A DNA stretch of 64,000 nucleotides from Stakelama saccharophila (GTDB taxonomy: Bacteria > Pseudomonadota > Alphaproteobacteria > Sphingomonadales > Sphingomonadaceae), in the NCBI RefSeq assembly GCF_032229225.1, contig NZ_CP135076.1, forward strand, positions 1,159,001 through 1,223,000, given 5' to 3'. A program made the position numbers and the translations under genes. Positions 53,029 through 62,204 of the stretch are shown here, piece after piece; position 1 is the stretch's first letter, and the number at the start of each line of letters is the position of its first letter. A model generated the notes under the pieces. It was given only the letters and a program-made list of their open reading frames with translations. It was not told where the DNA came from and did no database searches.

Positions 53029-54342
53029 TCACAAATCGCTATAGATCGGAAAGCGTTCGCACAGGGCGCGGACGCGCTGCTTTACGTCCGCCTCCACCGC
53101 CGCGTCGCCGCCTTCGCCCTTGGCGGCCAGCCCGTCGAGCACATCGGCGACCATGTTGCCGATCTCGCGGAACTCGGCCGTGCCGAAGCCGCGGGTCGTG
53201 CCGGCGGGCGAGCCGACGCGGATGCCGCTGGTCTTCATCGGCGGCAGCGGATCGAACGGCACGCCGTTCTTGTTGCAGGTGATCGCCGCGCGCTCGAGCG
53301 CCTCGTCGGCGTCCTTGCCGGTGATGCCCAGCGGGCGGAGATCGACCAGCGCGACATGCGTGTCGGTGCCGCCGGCGACGAGATCGGAGCCGCGCTCCTT
53401 GAGCGTCGACGCCAGCATCTTGGCATTGTCGACGACCGCCTGGATGTAGCTTTTATATTCGGGGCGCAGCGCTTCGCCGAAGGCGACCGCCTTGGCCGCG
53501 ATGACGTGCATCAGCGGACCGCCCTGCAGGCCGGGGAAGACCGCCGAGTTGATCTTTTTCGCGATTCCCTCGTCATCGGTCATCACCATGCCGCCGCGCG
53601 GGCCGCGCAGCGTCTTGTGCGTAGTGGTGGTGACGACATGGGCATGGCCGAAGGGTGAGGGGTGCAGCCCGCCGGCGACGATGCCGGCGAAATGCGCCAT
53701 GTCGACCATGAAATAGGCGCCGACTTCATCCGCGATGGCGCGGAACTTCGCGAAATCGATCTGGCGCGGATAGGCCGAGCCGCCGGCGATGATCATCTTC
53801 GGCCGGTGCTCCTTCGCCAGCCGTTCGACCTCTTCGAAGTCGATCTGGTGATCGTCCTTGCGCACGCCGTACTGGACCGCGTTGAACCACTTGCCCGACA
53901 TCGCCGCCTTGGCCCCGTGGGTCAGGTGCCCGCCGGCGTCGAGGCTCAATCCCATGATCGTCTCGCCCGGCTTTACCAGCGCGAGCATGACCGCGCCGTT
54001 GGCCTGCGCCCCCGAATGCGGCTGGACGTTCGCGAACCGGCAGCCGAACAGCTTTTTCGCGCGGTCGATGGCGAGCTGTTCGACCTCGTCTGAAGGGTGA
54101 CAACCCTGATAGTAGCGGCGGCCGGGATAGCCCTCGGCATATTTGTTGGTAAAGACCGACCCTTGCGCCTCCAGCACTGCCTTCGACACGATGTTTTCCG
54201 AAGCGATCAGTTCGATCTGATACTGCTCGCGGTCCAGCTCGTGGCGGATGCCGGCGAAGATCTCCGGATCGGCATCGGCGAGATCGCGGGTGAAGAAATC
54301 GTCGGGACGGATATCGGATGGCGTGCCGGGTTTGGTGCTCAT
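53029..54342 (-). CDS. glyA: Serine hydroxymethyltransferase
   Basis: A 437-residue PLP enzyme converting serine and tetrahydrofolate to glycine and 5,10-methylene-THF. Landmarks: [36 protein letters not shown], the PLP lysine in [18 protein letters not shown], and [20 protein letters not shown] with [16 protein letters not shown] near the end. Start at ATG 54342 after AAAGGACG. It is downstream of rpiB on the same strand. No glycine riboswitch is seen upstream. Confidence 0.98.
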   Translation of the reverse strand: MSTKPGTPSDIRPDDFFTRDLADADPEIFAGIRHELDREQYQIELIASENIVSKAVLEAQGSVFTNKYAEGYPGRRYYQGCHPSDEVEQLAIDRAKKLFGCRFANVQPHSGAQANGAVMLALVKPGETIMGLSLDAGGHLTHGAKAAMSGKWFNAVQYGVRKDDHQIDFEEVERLAKEHRPKMIIAGGSAYPRQIDFAKFRAIADEVGAYFMVDMAHFAGIVAGGLHPSPFGHAHVVTTTTHKTLRGPRGGMVMTDDEGIAKKINSAVFPGLQGGPLMHVIAAKAVAFGEALRPEYKSYIQAVVDNAKMLASTLKERGSDLVAGGTDTHVALVDLRPLGITGKDADEALERAAITCNKNGVPFDPLPPMKTSGIRVGSPAGTTRGFGTAEFREIGNMVADVLDGLAAKGEGGDAAVEADVKQRVRALCERFPIYSDL

Positions 54343-54463
54343 GAAGGCGTCCTTTGCCGAAGCTGTGGGTGCGTTGCCTGGCGCACGCGGCGCCGGCGCC
54401 GAAATGTTCGCCGCCTGTCTAGGCCGGTCGCGGGGCAATTGCCACCGTCCTTTTGCACGCCCG

Positions 54464-54922
54464 TCAGGCGGGGTTCGCCTCCGCTTCCGGCGCGCCGAGC
54501 TTGGCCACGCGGCGCTGGTGGCGGTCGCCGCCGAACGGCGTGGCGAGGAAGGTGGCGACGCATTCCTTCGCCATCTCGATGCCGATCAGGCGCGCGCCCA
54601 TGGCGATGACATTGGCGTCATTATGCTCGCGCGCCAGCCGGGCGGACAGCGGTTCCGAAACGAGCGCCGAACGGCAGGCCGGGTTGCGGTTGACCGCGAT
54701 CGAAATGCCGATGCCCGATCCGCACAGCGCCACGCCGGTTTCCGCCTCGCCGCCGGCGATGGCGCGCGCGAGCCTGTAGCCATAGTCCGGATAGTCGACG
54801 CTATCCGGGCCGTCGGTGCCGAGATCGAGGACGTCGTGGCCGGCGTCGCGCAACCATCGGGCGAGTTCCGCCTTCATCTGATAGGCGGCGTGATCGGAAG
54901 CGATGGCAATGCGGCGTGTCAT
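54464..54922 (-). CDS. rpiB: Ribose-5-phosphate isomerase B
   Basis: A 152-residue cytoplasmic sugar isomerase of the LacA/RpiB family. [20 protein letters not shown] and [18 protein letters not shown] are diagnostic; the cysteine in LCGSGIG is the general base. It lies 121 bases upstream of glyA on the same strand. Its start is 46 bases from the divergent lipoprotein gene. Confidence 0.96.
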   Translation of the reverse strand: MTRRIAIASDHAAYQMKAELARWLRDAGHDVLDLGTDGPDSVDYPDYGYRLARAIAGGEAETGVALCGSGIGISIAVNRNPACRSALVSEPLSARLAREHNDANVIAMGARLIGIEMAKECVATFLATPFGGDRHQRRVAKLGAPEAEANPA

Positions 54923-54968
54923 GCGCCATGTCTTAGCGCGAACAGCGGCGGTGGCCAAGGAGATGTGG

Positions 54969-55457
54969 ATGCGAAACGTGGTGATCGGCCTGGTGCTGGC
55001 GGGAATGCTCGCCGGATGCGGCGGCGGACCGACGGCCGTCGAAAACGACGAAGGCGCGGTGACGGAGACGGGCGAGGCGATCGTCAACGCCGTGGACGAT
55101 ACGGGCGAAGCGCTGAGCAACAGTATCGCGGATGCCGGCAACACGATCGTCGGACCGGTGGAGCCCGGACCCTATGACGACTGGGTGGGCCGCTGGGTCG
55201 GCGTCGAGGGCCTGTATCTCGACGTGGAGAAGGATCACGACAAGGGCGGCAGGCACTACAAGATCGCGAACCACTATACGCTGGACGACAGCGGCACGTT
55301 CGACGGGGTCGCCACCGACGAGGGGATCAGGTTCACGCGGCCGGACGGCACGTTCGTGCTGCATCACACCGACGGCGCGGCGACGGGCATGAAATATCTT
55401 GCGGACAAGCAGGACTGCCTGACGGTGAAGCCGGGCGAGGGCTATTGCCGCGACTGA
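54969..55457 (+). CDS. Putative lipoprotein of unknown function
   Basis: A 162-residue protein with a lipoprotein signal: MRNVVIGLVLAGMLAGCGGG, with the lipid-bearing cysteine at residue 17. AAGGAG is six bases before ATG 54969. An alanine/threonine-rich helix follows (VTETGEAIVNAVDDTGEALS), then a small beta-rich domain (WVGRWVGVEGLYLDVEKDHD, GTFDGVATDEGIRFTRPDGT) that ends with two cysteines (KQDCLTVKPGEGYC), possibly a disulphide. It is divergent from rpiB, and 83 bases precede btaA. It would be a client of Lnt. Function unknown. Confidence 0.82.
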   Translation: MRNVVIGLVLAGMLAGCGGGPTAVENDEGAVTETGEAIVNAVDDTGEALSNSIADAGNTIVGPVEPGPYDDWVGRWVGVEGLYLDVEKDHDKGGRHYKIANHYTLDDSGTFDGVATDEGIRFTRPDGTFVLHHTDGAATGMKYLADKQDCLTVKPGEGYCRD

Positions 55458-55468
55458 CGCCCGACGGG

Positions 55469-55478
55469 TGACATGTCA
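55469..55478. promoter_or_regulatory. Palindrome upstream of btaA
   Basis: TGACATGTCA is a perfect ten-base palindrome, followed three bases later by TCACACATG, so GTGAC...GTCAC repeats flank it. It is 63 bases upstream of the btaA start. It could be an operator, but it does not fit the PhoB box spacing. Confidence 0.3.
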
Positions 55479-55540
55479 GCGTCACACATGCCGGCTAACC
55501 GGCGGCCACCGTGCCAACGGGTGCGGGCTGGCCGGGGTCG

Positions 55541-56776
55541 ATGATGAACACGGAACGCAAGAGCAGCACGGGCCGCGCCGTCGGCGGCGCCGTCCACCAG
55601 CATCGCCAACTGTCGAAACAGGGGCTGCTCGAACGCGCCTTCACTTTCGCCTTTCGAGGGCTGGTCTATGCGCAGATCTGGGAAGACCCGCTGGTCGATC
55701 TCGAGGCGCTGGCGATCACGCCCGACTGCCATGTGGTGACGATCGCATCGGGCGGCTGCAACGTGCTGAGCTATCTGACCGCGGACCCGAAGGCGATTAC
55801 CGCAATCGACCTCAACACCGCGCATATCGCGCTCAACCGGTTGAAGCTCACGGCGGCAAGGCATCTGCCCGACCACGCGGCCTTCCACCGATTTTTCGCG
55901 CAGGCCAACTGCAAGGACAATGTGCAGGCGTACAGGAACCATGTCCGTCCGCACCTCGACGAGGTTTCGCGGCGCTATTGGGAAGGGCGGGGCCTTGCCG
56001 GGCGGCGGCGCATTTCGGGCTTCGGCAAGGGCTTCTACAAGCGCGGTCTGCTGGGCGGCTTCATCGGCATAGCGCATGTCGTGGCCAGGCTGCACGGGAT
56101 CGATCCGCGCGATCTGCTGGCGGCGACGACGATCCAGGATCAACGCGCGATCTTCGATGCGAAGTTCGCGCCCGTGTTCGACCGGCGGCTGGTGCGCTGG
56201 CTGATCGACCAGCCGGCATCGCTGTTCGGGCTGGGCATTCCGCCGGCGCAATATGACGCGCTTGCCGCCGACGATCCGAAGGGAATCTCCGCGGTGCTGC
56301 GCCAGCGGCTCGAAAAGCTCGCCTGCGGCTTCGACCTCGCCGACAATTATTTCGCCTGGCAGGCGTTCGGGCGCGGCTATGGCGAAGGGCCGTCGGCGCC
56401 GCTGCCGCCCTATCTGCAGGCGGCGAATTACGGCGCGGTGGTCGCCCGCGCCGGCCGGGTCGAGGTGCAGCACGCCAATATGGCCGACTATCTCGAATCG
56501 ATGCCGGACGGATCGCTCGACCGCTATGTCCTGCTCGATGCGCAGGACTGGATGAACGATGCGCAGCTTACCCGTTTGTGGGGCGAGATCACGCGCACCG
56601 CGAAGCCCGGCGCGCGCGTCCTGTTCCGTACCGCCGCGCAGCCGACGCTGTTGCCGGGCCGCGTGCCGGAGGAACTTCTTTGCCTCTGGGACTATCGCGA
56701 GGCGCAGTCGCGCGACTTCACCGCCCGCGACCGCTCGGCGATCTATGGCGGCGTGCATCTCTACGCGCTGAAATGA
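55541..56776 (+). CDS. btaA: BtaA: SAM:diacylglycerol 3-amino-3-carboxypropyltransferase
   Basis: A 411-residue enzyme of the DUF3419 family, the first step of the betaine lipid DGTS: it moves the 3-amino-3-carboxypropyl group of S-adenosylmethionine to diacylglycerol. Family segments: FRGLVYAQIWEDPLVDLEAL, VTIASGGCNVLSYLTADPKA with ITAIDLNTAHIALNRLKL (the SAM site), and YVLLDAQDWMNDAQLTRLWG. ATG 55541 (or the adjacent ATG) is chosen over a GTG with no ribosome binding site. Its stop overlaps the start of btaB (ATGA), so the pair is coupled. Betaine lipids usually replace phospholipids when phosphate is scarce. Confidence 0.93.
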   Translation: MMNTERKSSTGRAVGGAVHQHRQLSKQGLLERAFTFAFRGLVYAQIWEDPLVDLEALAITPDCHVVTIASGGCNVLSYLTADPKAITAIDLNTAHIALNRLKLTAARHLPDHAAFHRFFAQANCKDNVQAYRNHVRPHLDEVSRRYWEGRGLAGRRRISGFGKGFYKRGLLGGFIGIAHVVARLHGIDPRDLLAATTIQDQRAIFDAKFAPVFDRRLVRWLIDQPASLFGLGIPPAQYDALAADDPKGISAVLRQRLEKLACGFDLADNYFAWQAFGRGYGEGPSAPLPPYLQAANYGAVVARAGRVEVQHANMADYLESMPDGSLDRYVLLDAQDWMNDAQLTRLWGEITRTAKPGARVLFRTAAQPTLLPGRVPEELLCLWDYREAQSRDFTARDRSAIYGGVHLYALK

Positions 56777-57405
56777 GCGGCGATCATGCGCGGCGCATGG
56801 ACGCGATCTACGCGACGCAGCGCCACTTCTACGACCTGACGCGCAAATATTATCTGCTCGGCCGCGATTCGCTGATTCGCGATCTGGCGCCGCCGCCGGG
56901 CGGCGCGGTGCTGGAGGTCGGCTGCGGCACCGCGCGCAACCTGATCGCGGCGGCGAAGTACTGGCCCGACGCGCGGTTCTTCGGATTCGACATATCGGAA
57001 GCGATGCTCGCAACCGCGCGGCGCAATGTGGCGAAAGCCGCGCTGTCCGATCGGATTACGCTGGCGCAGGGCGATGCGACCGACTTCGATGCGCCCGCGC
57101 TGTTCGGTATCGCGCGGTTCGAGCGCGTGTTCCTCAGCTATACGCTGTCGATGATTCCCGGCTGGCAGGCGGCGATCCGCCAGGCGGTGGCGGTGGGCGA
57201 CAAGGTGCTGATCGTCGATTTCGGCCAGCAGGAGCGGCTGCCGCGTCTGTTCCGCAGTGCGCTGTTTGCATGGCTCGGCCATTTCGACGTGACGCCGCGC
57301 GCGGAGCTGTACGACGCCGCGGCCGCCGCGGGGTTGGAGGGCGCGCGGCCGGTCCGGGTAGAGCGGCTCTATCGCGGCTATGCCTGGCGCGCGGTGATCG
57401 GGTAG
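56773..57405 (+). CDS. btaB: BtaB: SAM-dependent N-methyltransferase for betaine lipid
   Basis: A 210-residue methyltransferase. Motif I is AVLEVGCGTARNLIAAAKYW; FFGFDISEAMLATARRN and DRITLAQGDATDF follow. It should add three methyl groups to the amino nitrogen of diacylglycerylhomoserine to give DGTS. The order btaA-btaB with a four-base overlap (ATGA at 56773) makes this assignment much stronger than the methyltransferase fold alone. It converges with hemA, 38 bases away. Confidence 0.92.
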   Translation: MSGDHARRMDAIYATQRHFYDLTRKYYLLGRDSLIRDLAPPPGGAVLEVGCGTARNLIAAAKYWPDARFFGFDISEAMLATARRNVAKAALSDRITLAQGDATDFDAPALFGIARFERVFLSYTLSMIPGWQAAIRQAVAVGDKVLIVDFGQQERLPRLFRSALFAWLGHFDVTPRAELYDAAAAAGLEGARPVRVERLYRGYAWRAVIG

Positions 57406-57443
57406 CGCTCGCGCGGGGATTATGCAGGAGCGGTCGTCCCGGC

Positions 57444-58688
57444 CTATGCCGCGAGCTTCATTTCCAGCCGGCCCCAGATCTCGACCAGCGCGTCCGTCAG
57501 TTCGCACATCATCCGTTCGTCGTGCGTCGGCCCCGGCGTGAAGCGCAGCCGCTCCGTGCCGCGCGGCACGGTCGGGAAGTTGATCGGCTGTACATAGATG
57601 CCGTATTCGGCGAGCAGGATGTCGCTGATCCGCTTGGCCTTGACCGGATCGCCGACCATCAGCGGCACGATGTGCGTGGTCGAGGCCATGACCGGCAGGC
57701 CCGCCTCGCGCATCATCGTCTTCAGCCGGGCGGCGGCTTGCTGCTGCCCATCGCGCTCGGCCGAGGAGGCCTTGAGGTGGCGCACGCTCGCCAGCGCGCC
57801 GGCGACGAGCACCGGCGACAGCGACGTGGTGAAGATGAAGCCGGGGGCATAGCTGCGGATGACGTCGATGATCGTCCGGTCGGCGGCGATATAGCCGCCC
57901 ATCACGCCCACCGCCTTGGCGAGCGTGCCCTCGATAATGGTCAGCCGGTCGGCGGCGTCTTCGCGTTCCGAAATGCCGCCGCCGCGCGCGCCGTACATGC
58001 CGACGGCATGCACCTCGTCCAGATAGGTGAGAGCGTTGTATTTGTCGGCGAGATCGCAGATGGCGTGGATCGGCGCGACGTCGCCGTCCATCGAATAGAC
58101 GCTTTCGAACGCGATCAGCTTCGGCACGGCGGGGTCTTCGGCGGCGAGCAGTTCTTCCAGATGCGCCACGTCGTTGTGGCGGAAGACCCGCTTCTCGCAG
58201 CCCGAATGGCGGATGCCGGCGATCATCGAGGCGTGGTTCAGCTCGTCGGAAAAGATGATGCAGCCGGGCAGCACCTTGGCGATGGTCGACAGCGTCGCCT
58301 CGTTCGAGACATAGCCCGACGTGAACAGCAGCGCGCCCTCCTTGCCGTGCAGATCGGCAAGCTCGCCCTCCAGGTCGATATGATAATGGGTGTTGCCGCC
58401 GATATTGCGCGTGCCGCCCGATCCGGCGCCGACATCGTGCAGCGCCTCTTCCATCGCGGCGGTCACGTCCGGATGCTGGCCCATGGCGAGATAGTCGTTC
58501 GAGCACCATACGGTGATCGGCTTCGGCCCGTTATGGCCGGCGAAGCAGCGCGCATTGGGGAACATGCCCTTATTGCGCAGGATGTCGATGAAGACGCGGT
58601 AGCGCCCCTCCGCGTGCAGGCGGTCAATCGCCTGAGCGAAGACGCGGCCGTAGTCGACCGGGCGGGAGTCGTTGGTGTCCGTGGTCAT
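57444..58688 (-). CDS. hemA: 5-aminolevulinate synthase
   Basis: A 414-residue PLP enzyme that condenses glycine with succinyl-CoA, the first step of haem synthesis by the C4 (Shemin) route, typical of alphaproteobacteria. Landmarks: [60 protein letters not shown] and [20 protein letters not shown] (the PLP lysine). The start at ATG 58688 gives the family length. It uses glycine from GlyA. The upstream 230 bases hold no gene on this strand but contain the start region of a small hypothetical gene on the other strand. Confidence 0.97.
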   Translation of the reverse strand: MTTDTNDSRPVDYGRVFAQAIDRLHAEGRYRVFIDILRNKGMFPNARCFAGHNGPKPITVWCSNDYLAMGQHPDVTAAMEEALHDVGAGSGGTRNIGGNTHYHIDLEGELADLHGKEGALLFTSGYVSNEATLSTIAKVLPGCIIFSDELNHASMIAGIRHSGCEKRVFRHNDVAHLEELLAAEDPAVPKLIAFESVYSMDGDVAPIHAICDLADKYNALTYLDEVHAVGMYGARGGGISEREDAADRLTIIEGTLAKAVGVMGGYIAADRTIIDVIRSYAPGFIFTTSLSPVLVAGALASVRHLKASSAERDGQQQAAARLKTMMREAGLPVMASTTHIVPLMVGDPVKAKRISDILLAEYGIYVQPINFPTVPRGTERLRFTPGPTHDERMMCELTDALVEIWGRLEMKLAA

Positions 58689-58919
58689 GACCCGAGTCGA
58701 CCTAGTGCGGTCGTCCCGCGATTTCCAGTGATTTGCGCACGCACGAAGGTGGACCAAATGTCCCACCCGGCCGGACGCCGCTTCCTTTTTTCGGTGCGGT
58801 TCGAGACTCGACGGCGGCGCGGTGGTAAGATTCCTGCATCGCGACTCGGACGATCGAGTACGAAACGGTCGCGATCGACAGACGATGGGCCCCTCGATAG
58901 CAGGAATGGAGCATTGCCC

Positions 58920-59096
58920 ATGACCGACCATATCGAACTGGACTATTGGACGCGGCGCGAACAGCAGGAACGTGAGTTCGCCAGGCGGGCAAGCGACGAA
59001 GCCGCGCGGCGGGCGCATGAGGAACTGGCGCATCGTTATTCGGCGCTGCTGGCAAGCGGTGCGGCGATGCCGAAGATCGCCGTAGCGCAGAGCTGA
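58920..59096 (+). CDS. Small charged conserved hypothetical protein
   Basis: A 58-residue, mostly helical protein rich in arginine and glutamate: [20 protein letters not shown], then [32 protein letters not shown]. It looks like one long amphipathic helix. GGAG lies eight bases before ATG 58920. It is divergent from hemA and converges with murI, 13 bases away. The pattern is known among short sphingomonad proteins; no function is assigned. Confidence 0.7.
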   Translation: MTDHIELDYWTRREQQEREFARRASDEAARRAHEELAHRYSALLASGAAMPKIAVAQS

Positions 59097-59109
59097 GCCC
59101 GGCGCTGGG

Positions 59110-59904
59110 TCACAGCGTCTCGATCCGATCCAGACCGAATCGCCGCAGCGCCGGCGCGAGGGCCTGTGCGGCGCCGTCCAGCCGGGTGAACACCGCGCGG
59201 CCGGGCGCGGCCGCGGGCCACCCCTGGTCCTGCGTCAGATGAGCGATCCGGCGCGCGATCCCGTCGCCGCCGTCGATGAACCGCACCGGGCGGGGTGCGG
59301 CGGCGATCAGTTCCGGCAGGGCGAGCGGAAAGTGGGTGCAGGCATTCACCACCACGTCGATCCGGTCTCCGCGCCGCTGATCGAACAAGCCGGCGAGCGC
59401 GGCGGCGAAATGCGCTGTATCCGGTGCTTCGCCGCGCAGTTTCGCCTCCGCCAATTCCACCAGTTCCGCCGACCCGTGGCGCAGCACGGTGCAATCGGCG
59501 GCAAATCGCGCAGTCAGATCGTCGACATAGCGCTGCCGGATCGTCGCGCGGGTGCCCAGGATGCCGATGACGCGGGTCTCGCTAATGCCGGCGGCCGGCT
59601 TCACCGCCGGCACCGTCCCGACGATCGGCAGCGACAGCGCCGTCCGCACCGCCGCCAGCGCGATGGTCGAGGCCGTGTTGCAGGCGATGACGATCAGGCG
59701 CGGATGATAGCGCTCGGTCAGTCGCCCCAGGAGCGCCGGCACCCGTGCCGCGATCTCGGCATCGCTGCGCGTGCCATAGGGAAAGCCGGCCGAATCGGCG
59801 GCATAGACGAACGGTGCCGTCGGCAGCAGCTTTCGGGTCGGGGCGAGCACGGAAAGCCCGCCGACGCCCGAATCGAAGAACAGGATGGGGCGGTCGTCGG
59901 GCAT
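59110..59904 (-). CDS. murI: Glutamate racemase
   Basis: A 264-residue enzyme making D-glutamate for peptidoglycan. Landmarks: [31 protein letters not shown], the first catalytic cysteine in [12 protein letters not shown] and the second in [16 protein letters not shown]. The start is set at ATG 59904 ([10 protein letters not shown]), the family N-terminus; an ATG at 59952 with AGGA eight bases before it would add 16 residues and cannot be excluded. It is divergent from plsY. Confidence 0.95.
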   Translation of the reverse strand: MPDDRPILFFDSGVGGLSVLAPTRKLLPTAPFVYAADSAGFPYGTRSDAEIAARVPALLGRLTERYHPRLIVIACNTASTIALAAVRTALSLPIVGTVPAVKPAAGISETRVIGILGTRATIRQRYVDDLTARFAADCTVLRHGSAELVELAEAKLRGEAPDTAHFAAALAGLFDQRRGDRIDVVVNACTHFPLALPELIAAAPRPVRFIDGGDGIARRIAHLTQDQGWPAAAPGRAVFTRLDGAAQALAPALRRFGLDRIETL

Positions 59905-59992
59905 CGGAATCCGTTTCGGTGTGGCAACTGATCGAGATTGTTGCGCGGCCATAATCAACATCCTAGCTATGGCGGAGACAAGGGGGACGCCA

Positions 59993-60598
59993 GTGTCTAC
60001 GGAAATTCTCTGGATAGAGCCTGCGGGCGCATTGGTGCTGGGCTATCTGCTCGGCGCGATCCCGTTCGGCCTGATCCTGACGAAGCTGACGGGCGCGGGC
60101 GACCTGCGCGCGATCGGATCGGGCAATATCGGCGCGACGAACGTGCTGCGCACCGGTCGCAAGGGGCTGGCGGCGGCGACGCTGCTGCTCGACGTGCTCA
60201 AGGGCTGGTTGGCGGTCGCGCTGTCGGAAGCCATTTTTCCGGGGCAGGGCGCGATCGCGGCGGTCGGCGTGTTCTTCGGCCACTGCTATCCGGTCTGGCT
60301 GGGCTTTCGCGGCGGCAAGGGGGTCGCCACCTTCATGGGCATCACGCTCGCGCTGTGCTGGCCCTGCGCGCTCATCTATGCGGTGCTGTGGCTGGGGCTG
60401 ATCGCGCTGCTTCGCGTTTCTTCCGTCGCCGGCATGATCGCAGCGCTCAGCACCCCGCTCACCGCCGCGCTGTTCGGCCGGTTCGACATGGTGCTGCTGT
60501 TTCTGGGCCTGTCGCTCGTCGTTTTGTGGAAGCACCGCGCCAATATTGACCGGCTGATGGCGGGCACGGAACCGAAGGTCGGCGGCGGGCGTGGGTGA
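59993..60598 (+). CDS. plsY: Glycerol-3-phosphate acyltransferase PlsY
   Basis: A 201-residue inner-membrane enzyme that acylates glycerol-3-phosphate with acyl-phosphate. Five hydrophobic segments and the three PlsY motifs are seen: GAIPFGLILTK with GSGNIGATNVLRTGRKG, HCYPVWLGFRGGKGVAT and the C-terminal RHxxNI-type HRANIDRLMAGTEPK. GTG 59993 is preferred because AAGGGGG lies seven bases before it; ATG 59969 is the alternative. Its end overlaps dprA by eight bases. PlsC at 48 kb is the next step of the pathway. Confidence 0.96.
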   Translation: MSTEILWIEPAGALVLGYLLGAIPFGLILTKLTGAGDLRAIGSGNIGATNVLRTGRKGLAAATLLLDVLKGWLAVALSEAIFPGQGAIAAVGVFFGHCYPVWLGFRGGKGVATFMGITLALCWPCALIYAVLWLGLIALLRVSSVAGMIAALSTPLTAALFGRFDMVLLFLGLSLVVLWKHRANIDRLMAGTEPKVGGGRG

Positions 60599-61676
60599 AG
60601 GCGCCGCGTCGCGCGCGCGGCTCCGGCTCATCCGCTCGGCCAATGTCGGGCCGGTTACCTATCGCCACCTGATCGCGCGCTTCGGTTCGGCGCAGGCGGC
60701 GCTGGAGGCGCTTCCCGAACTCGCCGCGCGCGGCCGCGGCCGGGCACCGACGATCGCCGATGCCGGCGCCGTGGAACGGGAAATGGCGGCGGTGGAGCGG
60801 CTGGGCGCGCATTACTGCTTCCTCGACGATCCCGATTATCCGCCGCTTCTGGCGCAGATCGAAAATCCGCCGCCGGCGATGATCTTGCGCGGCGACCCGA
60901 CGCTGCTGGCGCGGCCGACGGTCGCGATGGTGGGCGCACGCAACGCCTCCGCCGCGGCGGTGCGCTTTGCCCGGACATTGTCGGCGGGGCTGGCGGCGGA
61001 AGGGGTGACGGTCATTTCCGGCCTAGCGCGCGGCATCGACACGGCCGCGCATGTCGCCGCGCTCGACGGCGGCACCGTGGGCGTGATCGCGAGCGGCATC
61101 GACATCGCCTTTCCCCCCGAAAATGCCGAGTTGCAGGAGGCCGTCGCCCGGCGCGGCCTGCTGATCGCGGAGCAGCCGCCCGGCACCGAACCGAGGGCGC
61201 GCCACTTTCCCTATCGCAACCGGATCATCGCCGGCGCGGCAATCGGCACGGTCGTGGTGGAAGCCGCGCCCAAATCGGGGTCGCTGATCACCGCGCGCCT
61301 GGCGGGCGAGGCGGGGCGGGAGGTCATGGCGGTTCCCGGCAGTCCGCTCGATCCGCGGGCGCAGGGCTGCAACCTGCTGATCCGCGACGGCGCCACGCTG
61401 GTGCAGACGGTGGCGGACATCCTCGAAATGGTCCGTCCGATCGACATGCGGGCGGTGCGTGCGCCGACCGACGCCTTCGCCGGCCCGCCGCCCGACGATG
61501 CGAGCGACGGCGACCGGGCTGCGGTCACGGCGCTGCTGGGGCCGGCGCCCGTCGCGGTGGACGAAATCGTGCGCCAGTCCGGGAAGGCGCCGGCGGTGGT
61601 GCAGACGGTGCTGCTGGAACTGGAACTGGCCGGCCGGCTGGATCGCCATGCCGGGGGAAGGGTCAGCCTGGCGTAA
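60591..61676 (+). CDS. dprA: DNA-processing protein DprA
   Basis: A 361-residue protein that loads RecA on incoming single-stranded DNA during natural transformation. An N-terminal helical SAM-like region (RLRLIRSANVGPVTYRHLIA) precedes the Rossmann-like core with VAMVGARNASAAAVRFARTL, VTVISGLARGIDTAAHVAAL, GTVGVIASGIDIAFPPENAE and FPYRNRIIAGAAIGTVVVEA. The C-terminal winged-helix-like DprA domain (about 300-360) is present. GTG 60591 overlaps plsY. The pair plsY-dprA is common. No other competence gene is in the window. Confidence 0.95.
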   Translation: MGEGAASRARLRLIRSANVGPVTYRHLIARFGSAQAALEALPELAARGRGRAPTIADAGAVEREMAAVERLGAHYCFLDDPDYPPLLAQIENPPPAMILRGDPTLLARPTVAMVGARNASAAAVRFARTLSAGLAAEGVTVISGLARGIDTAAHVAALDGGTVGVIASGIDIAFPPENAELQEAVARRGLLIAEQPPGTEPRARHFPYRNRIIAGAAIGTVVVEAAPKSGSLITARLAGEAGREVMAVPGSPLDPRAQGCNLLIRDGATLVQTVADILEMVRPIDMRAVRAPTDAFAGPPPDDASDGDRAAVTALLGPAPVAVDEIVRQSGKAPAVVQTVLLELELAGRLDRHAGGRVSLA

Positions 61677-61764
61677 GGGCGGTCACGGCCTATCGCTCGT
61701 CCGCCTGTCGGCAGACAGCGTCTTGCGCATCGTCTATCAAGCCGCTGAACGACAGGAGGGCGAC

Positions 61765-62175
61765 ATGGTAGACACGACCGGAAACGGGAACCAACCCGCC
61801 GGGGCCGAGGCGGTCGACGCGCGGCTGGCGCGACTGGACGACTGGCGCGGCGAGACGCTCCGCCGAATGCGGGACCTCATCCGATCGGCCGATCCGGGCG
61901 TCGTGGAAGATGTCAAATGGCGCAAGCCCAGCAATCCGGGCGGCGTGCCCACCTGGTCGCATGCCGGCATCATCTGCACCGGCGAAACCTATCGCGACAA
62001 GGTGAAGCTGACATTCGCGAAGGGCGCGCATCTGCCCGATCCGACAGGGCTGTTCAACGCCAGTCTGAACGGAAACCTGCGGCGCGCCATCGATATCGGC
62101 GCGGGAGAGCAGATCGACGAGAAGGCCTTCGTCGCGCTCGTGCAGGCTGCCGTGGCCTTGAACACGAACGGGTAA
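61765..62175 (+). CDS. DUF1801 domain protein
   Basis: A 136-residue soluble protein. LDDWRGETLRRMRDLIRSAD, VVEDVKWRKPSNPGGVPTWS, TGETYRDKVKLTFAKGAHLP and FNASLNGNLRRAIDIGAGEQ are typical of the YdhG/DUF1801 group of small, frataxin-like fold proteins. AGGAGGG lies five bases before ATG 61765. It is 88 bases after dprA in the same direction. The function of the family is unknown; iron binding has been suggested from fold only. Confidence 0.88.
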   Translation: MVDTTGNGNQPAGAEAVDARLARLDDWRGETLRRMRDLIRSADPGVVEDVKWRKPSNPGGVPTWSHAGIICTGETYRDKVKLTFAKGAHLPDPTGLFNASLNGNLRRAIDIGAGEQIDEKAFVALVQAAVALNTNG

Positions 62176-62204
62176 GCAAGAGACGCAAGCGATTGCCCGC
62201 GGGT

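Noticed and set aside
54343..54463. Glycine riboswitch upstream of glyA
   Set aside because: No tandem or single glycine aptamer core can be recognised in the 121-base leader.
55459..55500. PhoB box upstream of btaA
   Set aside because: TGTCA and GTCAC half-sites are present, but not as direct repeats 11 bases apart.
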